This document shows, piece by piece, positions 1 to 7,016 of a stretch of 32,320 bases of DNA (position 1 is the first letter of the stretch; every line of letters starts with the position of its first letter). The notes beneath the pieces were generated by a model. It searched no databases. It was not told the DNA's origin and worked only from the letters and a program-made list of their open reading frames with translations. Both the position numbers and the translations under genes were made by a program. The stretch covers positions 1 to 32,320 of the forward strand of contig JAVEXI010000018.1 of NCBI GenBank assembly GCA_034004165.1, read 5' to 3'. Origin of the DNA: Gudongella sp034004165 (GTDB lineage Bacteria; Bacillota; Clostridia; Tissierellales; Tissierellaceae).

Positions 1-2
1 CA

Positions 3-176
3 TTGGCAGGAGTTCCGTTGGGACTCAGAGTGTATCATGCAGTAGAACCAGAATTTAAGGAATCAGTAGATGCAGGAGTATATGACGATCAGATTGGTAT
101 GATGGAAATGGTTCTTGACGTGGATGCCATTGTGGCAGAAGTAAGTTCCATGAGACAGGAGCATACCAAATATTAA
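3..176 (+). CDS. grdE: Glycine/sarcosine/betaine reductase component B, GrdE-type subunit (C-terminal end only)
   Basis: Only the last 57 residues are in the window; the gene starts upstream. The visible tail contains PLGLRVYHAVEPEF and DDQIGMMEMVLDVDAIVAEV, which I recognise as the C-terminus of the pyruvoyl-containing GrdE/GrdG proprotein of substrate-specific protein B in Stickland reductases. This subunit forms protein B together with the selenoprotein GrdB and binds the amine substrate. The stop at 174-176 lies 31 nt before grdB, so the two are co-transcribed. The tail cannot separate glycine-specific GrdE from sarcosine-specific GrdG or betaine-specific GrdI. The following grdC and grdD favour the glycine form. 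The pyruvoyl-forming cysteine lies outside the window. Confidence 0.85.
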   Translation: MAGVPLGLRVYHAVEPEFKESVDAGVYDDQIGMMEMVLDVDAIVAEVSSMRQEHTKY

Positions 177-207
177 CTCCAATAAATAAATGAGAGGAGG
201 TAACCAA

Positions 208-1518
208 ATGGGAAAAATTAGAATAGTTCACTATATTAACCAGTTCTTTGCCGGTATTGGCGGAGAGGAAAAGGCCGACCACAAACCTGAGGTCCGAGAA
301 GGAGCTATGGGACCTGGCCTTGCAATCCAAGCTGGTTTTGGCGGAGAAGCAGAGATTGTTGCCACTGTAATTTGTGGAGACAGCTATTTTGGAGAGAACA
401 TAGATGAAGCGAAAAATGCCGTTTTGGAGATGGTAAAGGGATATTCTCCTGATTTGTTTATCGCAGGACCAGCATTTAATGCCGGAAGATATGGGGTTGC
501 CTGTGGTACCATAACAGAGGCAGTTCAGTCAGAATTAGGAATACCAGCTCTGACAGGTATGTATATAGAGAACCCTGGTGTGGATATGTACAAGAAAGAT
601 ATCTACATCGTATCGACCAAAAATAGTGCAGTTGGGATGAGAGATGCTGTTGCAGCAATGGTTCCACTGGCTAAAAAACTCATAAATAAAGAAGCTGTTG
701 GTGCTCCTGATCAGGAAGGTTACATTCCAAGGGGAATAAGAAAGAATGTATTTACTGATAAAAGAGGCTCAGAAAGAGCTGTTGATATGCTTCTTAAGAA
801 ACTTAAAGGCGAAGAATTTGAAACTGAGTATCCAATGCCTGACTTTGACAGAGTTGAACCTAATCCAGCAATTAAGGATCTAAGTAAGGCTACTATAGCT
901 CTAGTAACATCAGGCGGTATAGTGCCAAAAGGCAATCCAGACCACATAGAGTCTTCATCAGCTTCAAAATATGGAAAGTATGATTTAGAAGGAGTAATTG
1001 ATTTAACTGTCGAAACCTTTGAAACTGCGCACGGTGGATATGACCCTGTGTATGCAAACTTAGATGCAGATAGAGTATTACCAGTAGACGTAATGAGAGA
1101 CTTAGAAAAAGAAGGCAAGATAGGCAAGTTGCACAGATACTATTATTCTACTGTCGGAAATGGAACTTCTGTTGCTAATGCAAAAGAATTTGCTGAAGAA
1201 TTTAGCAAAGAACTTGTTGCAGACGGAGTAGATGCGGTTATCCTGACTTCTACCTGAGGCACCTGTACACGTTGCGGTGCAACAATGGTAAAGGAAATAG
1301 AAAGAGCAGGGCTGCCTGTAGTCCACGTTTGTACAGTAGTACCGATATCACTTACGGTAGGAGCGAACAGAATCGTACCTGCAATAGCGATACCTCACCC
1401 GTTGGGGAACCCAGCCTTAGACCCTGCAGAGGAAAAGGCTTTGAGAAGAAAACTGGTTGAGAAAGCTCTCAACGCATTGACAGTTGAAGTAACAGAACAA
1501 ACAGTATTCGAAAAATAA
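208..1518 (+). CDS. grdB: Glycine reductase component B gamma subunit, selenoprotein GrdB
   Basis: The full product is 436 residues if the in-frame UGA at 1255-1257 is read as selenocysteine 350. Reading straight through gives the motif U-G-T-C-T-R-C (UxxCxxC), and the frame then stays open to the UAA at 1516-1518, ending in TVEVTEQTVFEK. This matches the family length and C-terminus. Protein B binds the substrate as a Schiff base and transfers the carboxymethyl group to selenoprotein A. The start at 208 is chosen because GAGGAGGT lies just ahead of it; an in-frame ATG at 190 lacks this. A stop-at-UGA reading would leave a false 355-residue protein and an orphan 77-residue ORF. Sarcosine (GrdF) or betaine (GrdH) specificity cannot be excluded from sequence memory alone. 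Confidence 0.93.
1258..1290 (+). promoter_or_regulatory. Candidate bacterial SECIS element within grdB
   Basis: Immediately after the UGA codon the mRNA can form a small hairpin: GTTGC (1271-1275), loop GGT with a G in it, GCAAC (1279-1283), with possible outer pairing TAC (1266-1268) with GTA (1288-1290). The loop begins 18 nt after the UGA, in the spacing range known for bacterial SECIS elements that bind SelB. This is a visual fold only; bacterial SECIS sequences are poorly conserved. Confidence 0.55.
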
Positions 1519-1524
1519 TCTCAA

Positions 1525-1556
1525 ACAAATGGGTGATTGTACAATCACCCATTTGT
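1525..1556 (+). repeat. Perfect 32-bp palindrome between grdB and grdC
   Basis: The 16-nt left arm ACAAATGGGTGATTGT (1525-1540) is followed directly by its exact reverse complement (1541-1556). In RNA it would form a stem of about 14 bp with a tight loop. No run of U follows, so it is not a typical terminator. Its place between genes for component B and component C suggests an mRNA processing or stability element, or a weak attenuator, that sets their ratio. Confidence 0.75.
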
Positions 1557-1585
1557 AAACTGTAAATTAAATGGAGGTGACTCTT

Positions 1586-3124
1586 TTGAGTTATTCAGTA
1601 GTAAAGGGAACGAGTTATGTGCTCGTACATGCACCAGATATGGTTCTTCATAATGGAACTACTCAGACGACAGAAAGGCTTCTTAATCCAAACTCAGAGT
1701 ATCTTAAGAATCTCCCACAAAGCTTAAGAACGTATGATCAAGCGGTTAATTACCTTCCTAATCAGGTGTATATTGGAAACAAAGAGCCTGAAGATTTAAG
1801 AATTCAACCTCAGCCGTGGGTAGAAGTAGATGTTCCGGGCTCAGGAAGAAATGGCAGATTTGGAGAAATTATGCCACAAGATGAGTTTATAGGGCTTATT
1901 AAAATTGTTGACGCTTTTGACCTAGTAAAACTATCTAAGGAAATAACGGCTACAATTAGAGAAAAGCTGATAAATCACCCATTAATTAACGACGATTTAA
2001 TTTCAAGATTAAAAGATGGAGAAGAATTTGCCGATATAAATAAACTTATAGATGAACAGGGTGCAGAAGAGATTTATCTTGACGGGAACGTAGTTGGTTG
2101 TGTTAAGAGAGCTCATGACGTCGATGTAAACTTGAACGCACATGTAATATATGAGAATCTGGTATCAAAAGCTTCTGGAGTTCTTGCAGCACTTCACCTG
2201 ATTAAGAATACAGGTATTGATCCTACGATAGTCGAGTATGTTCTTGAGTGCTCTGAAGAAGCCTGTGGAGACATGAATCAGCGTGGAGGAGGCAACTTTG
2301 CTAAAGCAATTGCAGAAGTAGCCGGATTTACCAGTGCTTCAGGTTCAGATGTAAGAGGATTTTGTGCTGCCCCAACTCATGCATTGATTTCTGCTGCCTC
2401 TATGGTCAAAGCTGGAACATTCAAGAATGTTCTCGTAGTTTCCGGAGGTTCTACAGCGAAACTTGGCATGAATGGAAAGGATCACGTTAAGAAGGGATTA
2501 CCAGTACTTGAAGATGTAATTGGTGGATTTGCAGTATTAGTTTCTGAAAATGATGGTTCAAGTCCTGTTCTGAGGACTGACTTAGTAGGAAGACATACTG
2601 TAGGAACTGGCTCTTCTCCTCAAGCAGTAATTACTTCGCTGGTAACTGAGCCTTTAGATAGAGGAAATATGAAAATAACTGACATCGATAAGTATTCAGT
2701 TGAAATGCAGAACCCTGATGTTACAAAACCTGCAGGAGCAGGTGATGTTCCAAATGCAAACTATAAAATGATTGCAGCACTTGGTGTAAAGAGAGGGGAA
2801 TTGGACAGGGGAGATATTAACGATTTTATTGTGAAACATGGTATGGAAGGATGGGCACCAACTCAGGGGCATATACCATCAGGAGTTCCATACGTTGGAT
2901 TTGCTAAAGAAGACATCGAAAAAGGAAAAGTAAACAGAGCTATGATTGTAGGAAAAGGAAGCCTTTTCCTAGGCAGGATGACTAACCTGTTTGACGGTGT
3001 TTCAATAGTTATGGAGAAAAATCATGGAATTGCAGAGGAGAGTAAAGGTATTTCTCAAGACGAGGTTAGAAGCCTGGTAGCCGAAGCCATGAGAGAGCTT
3101 GCTTCAAATCTTTTGCAAGGATAG
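1586..3124 (+). CDS. grdC: Glycine reductase component C beta subunit
   Basis: GrdC is the FabH/KAS III-like subunit of protein C. With GrdD it releases the acetyl group from the carboxymethyl-selenocysteine of protein A as acetyl phosphate. The product is 512 residues from a TTG start at 1586, which has GGAGGTG about 6 nt upstream and gives the family-typical N-terminus SYSVVKGTSYVLVHAP. An in-frame ATG at 1571 overlaps that ribosome binding site and is unlikely. Recognisable stretches include HNGTTQTTERLLNP near the start, SEEACGDMNQRGGGNFAKA around residue 230 and FCAAPTHALISAASM around residue 260. The start of grdD lies 10 nt after the stop. Substrate-independent component C is shared by glycine, sarcosine and betaine reductases. 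Confidence 0.93.
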   Translation: MSYSVVKGTSYVLVHAPDMVLHNGTTQTTERLLNPNSEYLKNLPQSLRTYDQAVNYLPNQVYIGNKEPEDLRIQPQPWVEVDVPGSGRNGRFGEIMPQDEFIGLIKIVDAFDLVKLSKEITATIREKLINHPLINDDLISRLKDGEEFADINKLIDEQGAEEIYLDGNVVGCVKRAHDVDVNLNAHVIYENLVSKASGVLAALHLIKNTGIDPTIVEYVLECSEEACGDMNQRGGGNFAKAIAEVAGFTSASGSDVRGFCAAPTHALISAASMVKAGTFKNVLVVSGGSTAKLGMNGKDHVKKGLPVLEDVIGGFAVLVSENDGSSPVLRTDLVGRHTVGTGSSPQAVITSLVTEPLDRGNMKITDIDKYSVEMQNPDVTKPAGAGDVPNANYKMIAALGVKRGELDRGDINDFIVKHGMEGWAPTQGHIPSGVPYVGFAKEDIEKGKVNRAMIVGKGSLFLGRMTNLFDGVSIVMEKNHGIAEESKGISQDEVRSLVAEAMRELASNLLQG

Positions 3125-3134
3125 AGGTGATAAA

Positions 3135-4316
3135 ATGGCAACAGATAACGTTAAAAAAATGGTAGGCAATATCTTTAATGAAATTGCTGATGCAATGGAA
3201 ACAGGCACATTTGGCGCGAAGGTAAGAGTTGGGCTAACCACTTTTGGCAGTGAGCTTGGAGTGGAAAATATGGTTAAAGGTGCCGAGATGGCTCAAAAGA
3301 AATCTCAGGCACTGGAAGTCGTTCTAATTGGACCTAAAACTGATTCATCCCTCACTCAGATTGTTGTGGATACTGAGGATCAGGGATACAGTGAAATGGA
3401 AAGACTTCTCGACTCAGGTGAATTAGATGCTTGTGTGACTTTACACTATAATTTTCCTATAGGAGTATCAACTGTCGGAAGAGTGACTACACCAGGTAGG
3501 GGTCGTGACATGATTATTGCAACCACAACGGGTACGTCATCAGCTCACCGAGTTGAGGCTATGGTCAAAAACGGAATATATGGCATAATAGCTGCTAAAG
3601 CTTTGGGGATTAAAGAACCAACCGTAGGGATATTAAATGTAGACGGCGCGAGACAAGCTGAAAGAGCTTTTAATGAGCTCTCATCAAAGGGATACAAGAT
3701 TAACATCACTGAGTCAGAAAGAGCTGACGGTGGTGCCGTTATGAGAGGTAATGACCTTCTTACAGGAACTCCCGACGTTATGGTGACAGATACACTCACA
3801 GGTAATATCATTATGAAGGTTTTTTCTTCATTTATGACCGGAGGTAGCTATGAGTCTGTTGGATATGGTTATGGGCCTGGAATAGGAGAAGGTTACGATA
3901 GATTAGTAATGATCTTGTCCAGAGCTTCAGGAGTTCCAGTGGTAGCTAATGCGATTCTTTACGCAGCGGAGCTTGTTCAAGGTGAAGTTCAAAAAGTCGC
4001 TAAACAAGAATTTGAGGCTGCTAATAAAGCTGGCTTAAAAGAAATTCTAGCTTCTTTAAGTAAAGAAACTAAGAAAGAAGAAGTAAAGGAACCAGCTAAA
4101 GCTCCTGATAAAGAGCCAGTAACTGGTACTATTGAGGGAATTGATATTATGGAACTGGAAGATGCGGTACAAGTTCTGTGGGAAAGTGGCATATATGCTG
4201 AATCTGGAATGGGCTGTACGGGACCGATTGTCATGGTCAATGAAACAAAAATTGGCGATGCTGTAGGTGTATTGTCGAAATCGGGTTACGCAGTAGATCA
4301 AACTGAAAACTGCTAA
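3135..4316 (+). CDS. grdD: Glycine reductase component C alpha subunit
   Basis: The product is 393 residues and belongs to the GrdD family, related to the phosphate acyltransferase PlsX. It carries the thiol that accepts the acetyl group, which is then split by phosphate to acetyl phosphate. The conserved C-terminal GMGCTGP places the acetyl-carrying cysteine at residue 361, matching the Cys359 described in the literature for the Eubacterium acidaminophilum enzyme; a second cysteine lies at 100. A low-complexity K/E/A/P linker (about residues 315-340) separates the PlsX-like domain from the C-terminal active-site segment. The start at 3135 follows AGAGGTGA; an in-frame ATG at 3099 lies inside grdC. 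It ends the operon and is followed by a strong hairpin. Confidence 0.93.
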   Translation: MATDNVKKMVGNIFNEIADAMETGTFGAKVRVGLTTFGSELGVENMVKGAEMAQKKSQALEVVLIGPKTDSSLTQIVVDTEDQGYSEMERLLDSGELDACVTLHYNFPIGVSTVGRVTTPGRGRDMIIATTTGTSSAHRVEAMVKNGIYGIIAAKALGIKEPTVGILNVDGARQAERAFNELSSKGYKINITESERADGGAVMRGNDLLTGTPDVMVTDTLTGNIIMKVFSSFMTGGSYESVGYGYGPGIGEGYDRLVMILSRASGVPVVANAILYAAELVQGEVQKVAKQEFEAANKAGLKEILASLSKETKKEEVKEPAKAPDKEPVTGTIEGIDIMELEDAVQVLWESGIYAESGMGCTGPIVMVNETKIGDAVGVLSKSGYAVDQTENC

Positions 4317-4337
4317 TATATAGCTAGAACAACTTAC

Positions 4338-4376
4338 GGACATGAGGCTCAACTAATGAGCCTCATGTCCAATTTT
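4338..4376 (+). terminator. Rho-independent terminator of the grd operon
   Basis: A perfect 13-bp stem (4338-4350 with 4358-4370, arm GGACATGAGGCTC) with a 7-nt loop is followed by AATTTT. It lies 21 nt after the grdD stop. Confidence 0.85.
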
Positions 4377-4401
4377 ACCTTTAATCTTTTTAGGTAAAAT
4401 T
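4371..4401 (+). repeat. Second inverted repeat abutting the grd terminator
   Basis: AATTTTACCT (4371-4380) and AGGTAAAATT (4392-4401) form a 10-bp stem around an 11-nt loop ending in CTTTTT. It starts at the base after the first stem, so it uses the first terminator's U tract as its own left arm. It may back up the terminator, or act as an operator, because its right arm touches the candidate rpoN promoters. Confidence 0.6.
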
Positions 4402-4416
4402 GGTATGATAATTGCA
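4401..4416 (+). promoter_or_regulatory. Candidate sigma-54 (-24/-12) promoter upstream of rpoN
   Basis: TGGTAT-N5-TTGCA keeps the invariant GG and GC dinucleotides 12 nt apart as in the consensus TGGCAC-N5-TTGCA. Its place just ahead of rpoN would allow autoregulation. The motif is short and could be chance in AT-rich DNA. Confidence 0.4.
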
Positions 4417-4423
4417 TGTATAA

Positions 4424-4452
4424 TTGTTTCGAACCTCAAAGTTTGATATAAT
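4424..4452 (+). promoter_or_regulatory. Candidate housekeeping promoter of rpoN
   Basis: TTGTTT (4424-4429), a 17-bp spacer and a perfect TATAAT (4447-4452) sit 31 nt before the rpoN start codon. Confidence 0.65.
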
Positions 4453-4483
4453 AATAAAGCAGACTAAAAAGAGGGGGAGAACA

Positions 4484-5854
4484 ATGAGGCTAAACTACGA
4501 TTTAACATTAGAACAAAGCCAAAAGCTTATAATGACGCCAGAATTAAGACAAGCCATACAATTGCTCCAGTACTCGAGTCTGGAATTAAAAGAGTACTTG
4601 TCTAAGGAAATGGAGGAAAATCCTCTTTTAGAACTTGAAAAAACTGATGACAATACTCAAACTATTGAAAATCTTAAAGAAGATAAGGACATAGATTTTA
4701 AAGAATTTCTTGAAAGCTTTGACGACATCAGTTATAGATCTGAAATTGATAGAAGTAAAGAAGATTTCTCTTATGAAAACTATGTAAGCTACACACCTAC
4801 TTTAAAAGATTATTTAATTGAGCAGCTTAATCTTGTGACAATCGGTGCAAGAGAATACAAAATCGCAGAAAACATCATTAACAATATAAATGATGTTGGC
4901 TATCTATCAGTACCAATTTCTGAAATTGCTTCATATCTATCTGTTGCTGTTGAAGAGGTTGAAATGATGCTAACAGTAATTCAATCATTCGATCCGCTCG
5001 GAGTTGGAGCCAGAGATTTGAGAGAGTGCTTATGTCTTCAGGTGAAAGATATTAAAGACAAAAATCTAGTTAAGATTATAGAACTTTATTTAGAAGATAT
5101 TGCTTCCAATAAACTGTCGAGGATTTCTAAAAATTTGGATTTGAATATAAAAACTGTGCAGGATTATGCTGATACGATAAAATCACTTGAACCAAAACCT
5201 GGAAGGACATTTCGTTCAGATGGAGAAGACATCAGATATATTATTCCTGATGCAACAATAGAAGAAATTGATGGAGAGTACGTAGTAACGATAAATGAAG
5301 TATCTGGACCAAGACTGAACATAAATGAATATTATAAGAACCTAATTTTGACGACGACTGACGAAAAAACCTCTGAATTTCTCCAAGAGAAATTCAACTC
5401 TGCAATCTGGGTTATTAGGAGTATTGAACAAAGGAGACAGACTTTATCAAAAGTAATCAATTCGATTCTGAAGTATCAGAAAGAATTTTTCAAGCATGGT
5501 GAGCAGGTACTAGTACCATTGACACTAAAAGAGGTTGCAACAGACATAGATATGCACGAATCTACAATCAGTCGGGCAACTAATGGGAAGTATGTACAGA
5601 CTCCAAGAGGAGTATTTGAACTGAAATACTTCTTCACCACTGGACTTACAGGTGCTGAAGGGGAAGTTTCTGCGACTTGTGTAAAAGCTGTCATTAAGAG
5701 TATAATTGCTGAAGAAGACTCTAAGAAACCTTTAAGTGACCAACAAATAGCAGGAATGATGGAAAGCAGGGGAGTAGAGATTTCCAGAAGAACAGTAGCC
5801 AAATATCGAGATGAGATGAATATTCCTTCATCAACAGTCAGAAGAAGATATTGA
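4484..5854 (+). CDS. rpoN: RNA polymerase sigma-54 factor RpoN
   Basis: The product is 456 residues, close to the usual family length. The N-terminal activator-interacting region I is seen in LTLEQSQKLIMTPELRQAIQ, followed by the acidic linker and the core-binding domain (LIEQLNLV, GVGARDLRECL). The C-terminus holds the helix-turn-helix (DMHESTISRATNGKYVQTP) and the RpoN box, seen as SRRTVAKYRDEMNIPSS. It directs polymerase to -24/-12 promoters and needs an enhancer-binding ATPase; none is encoded in this window. The start at 4484 is preceded by GAGGGGGAG; upstream in-frame codons overlap the promoter. Its position ahead of cggR and the glycolytic genes is a common clostridial arrangement. 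It has its own promoter and the next gene has another. Confidence 0.96.
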   Translation: MRLNYDLTLEQSQKLIMTPELRQAIQLLQYSSLELKEYLSKEMEENPLLELEKTDDNTQTIENLKEDKDIDFKEFLESFDDISYRSEIDRSKEDFSYENYVSYTPTLKDYLIEQLNLVTIGAREYKIAENIINNINDVGYLSVPISEIASYLSVAVEEVEMMLTVIQSFDPLGVGARDLRECLCLQVKDIKDKNLVKIIELYLEDIASNKLSRISKNLDLNIKTVQDYADTIKSLEPKPGRTFRSDGEDIRYIIPDATIEEIDGEYVVTINEVSGPRLNINEYYKNLILTTTDEKTSEFLQEKFNSAIWVIRSIEQRRQTLSKVINSILKYQKEFFKHGEQVLVPLTLKEVATDIDMHESTISRATNGKYVQTPRGVFELKYFFTTGLTGAEGEVSATCVKAVIKSIIAEEDSKKPLSDQQIAGMMESRGVEISRRTVAKYRDEMNIPSSTVRRRY

Positions 5855-5864
5855 GTTTGAAGAC

Positions 5865-5893
5865 TTGAAATAATGAAAGCTCTTTGATATACT
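5865..5893 (+). promoter_or_regulatory. Promoter of the cggR-gap glycolytic operon
   Basis: TTGAAA (5865-5870), a 17-bp spacer and TATACT (5888-5893) give a good housekeeping promoter starting 11 nt after rpoN. Transcription would begin near 5900, just upstream of the CggR operator. Confidence 0.75.
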
Positions 5894-5920
5894 TTCTATA
5901 GGATATTTTTTTACTCGTAG

Positions 5921-5960
5921 TGGGACAAATAACACAATGCCGGGACAAATACAACCCATA
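5921..5960 (+). promoter_or_regulatory. CggR operator (two direct half-sites)
   Basis: GGGACAAAT occurs at 5922-5930 and again at 5942-5950, a 20-bp period. The Bacillus subtilis CggR operator has the same design: two CGGGAC half-sites repeated every 20 bp, downstream of the promoter. Here the half-sites read TGGGAC and CGGGAC. CggR bound here would block the operon until a glycolytic sugar phosphate (fructose 1,6-bisphosphate in Bacillus) releases it. Confidence 0.8.
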
Positions 5961-5993
5961 ACTGGAGGTGATACTATAACTACAATTAATAGA

Positions 5994-7016
5994 ATGAGTA
6001 TTCTGGTTCCAGAAGCTATAGAATTGTTTGAAAGAAGATATTCAATATTACGGACAATCGCTTTTAGGCAGCCTGTTGGCAGAAGAATGTTGTCTACAGA
6101 ACTACAATTACCAGAGCGAACTATAAGGAATGAACTAGACATTCTGAAGGGCAAAGGTTTATTAAATTCAGACAATCTGGGTATGTATGTTACAGATTAC
6201 GGAACTACGATACTAAATGAGTTTCGTGGAATATATGAGGAAATTAAGGGAATACCTTTCCTGACTGACAGAGTTAGAAAAGCATTGAAGGTCAAAGAGG
6301 TAATAGTAGTACCAGGAGATTCTCAGGTTGAAGAACTGGTACTAAAGGATATGGGTAAAATCGCTGCAAAGAGGCTGGTAAAAAATCTCCTACCAAGGGA
6401 TATAGTAGGTGTTACTGGTGGGACGACCATGTCTGCGGTTGCACAAGAAATACCGTCAGATAGAAAGTTTCCCGACGTGACAATTGTCCCAGCCAGAGGT
6501 GGATTGGGTACGGATATATATACGCAGTCAAACTCGATAGCAGCCAAGATTGCGGGGGAACTCAAGTCCATGTACCGATTACTTTACATTCCTGACAGTA
6601 TGGGTGACAGAGCGATGGAATTGGCATTAAATAATGCAGAGATAAAAGAAGTTTTGACTCTTATAACTAACATGAGGATTTTACTCTTTGGAATCGGTAG
6701 AGCGGATACGATGGCAAGAAGGCGGCAGCTAGATGAGGGTAAGTTTTTAGAGCTGATGGAGAAAAAAGCTGTATCAGAAGCTTTTGGTCACTACTTCGAT
6801 ATTTCTGGCAAAGAAATTTGGGAATATAAGACGGCTGGCCTTTCGCTGGATGACTACAGGAGGGTAGAAGATGTTATCGGAGTAGCAGGTGGTGAAGACA
6901 AAGCAGAAGCAATAATCTCGGTTTCTTCGATAAGAAAGGAAATATCACTTGTTATCGATGAAGCTGTGGCCAATAAAATTTTGAAGTTATTAAATATTAA
7001 GGAGGAATTGATATGA
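5994..7016 (+). CDS. cggR: Central glycolytic genes regulator CggR (SorC/DeoR family)
   Basis: From the ATG at 5994 the product is 340 residues, the same length as Bacillus subtilis CggR. The N-terminal helix-turn-helix is visible in GRRMLSTELQLPERTIRNEL, preceded by the family-like FERRYSILRTIAFRQPVGRR. The C-terminal sugar-phosphate-binding domain shows GVTGGTTMSAVA and ILLFGIGRADTMARRR. It represses its own operon through the operator at 5921-5960. The start is uncertain. The ATG at 5937 lies inside the operator, while the best ribosome binding site GGAGGTG (5964-5970) is 23 nt from the ATG at 5994 but ideally placed for a non-standard ATA at 5976. The stop overlaps the gap start by 4 nt, so the two are translationally coupled. 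Confidence 0.92.
   Translation: MSILVPEAIELFERRYSILRTIAFRQPVGRRMLSTELQLPERTIRNELDILKGKGLLNSDNLGMYVTDYGTTILNEFRGIYEEIKGIPFLTDRVRKALKVKEVIVVPGDSQVEELVLKDMGKIAAKRLVKNLLPRDIVGVTGGTTMSAVAQEIPSDRKFPDVTIVPARGGLGTDIYTQSNSIAAKIAGELKSMYRLLYIPDSMGDRAMELALNNAEIKEVLTLITNMRILLFGIGRADTMARRRQLDEGKFLELMEKKAVSEAFGHYFDISGKEIWEYKTAGLSLDDYRRVEDVIGVAGGEDKAEAIISVSSIRKEISLVIDEAVANKILKLLNIKEELI

Noticed and set aside
720..1127. Open reading frame on the minus strand opposite grdB
   Set aside because: It has no ribosome binding site or recognisable motif and mirrors a well-supported gene; the same holds for the other antisense frames over glycolytic and hppA genes.
190..1257. A 355-residue protein ending at the UGA, with a separate small protein after it
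   Set aside because: The reading frame continues with the conserved GrdB C-terminus, so the UGA encodes selenocysteine and the start is at 208.
3099..3134. Upstream start for grdD
   Set aside because: It lies within grdC and before the AGAGGTGA ribosome binding site; the family N-terminus starts at 3135.
5937..5993. cggR start at the ATG at 5937
   Set aside because: It lies between the two CggR operator half-sites and has no ribosome binding site.
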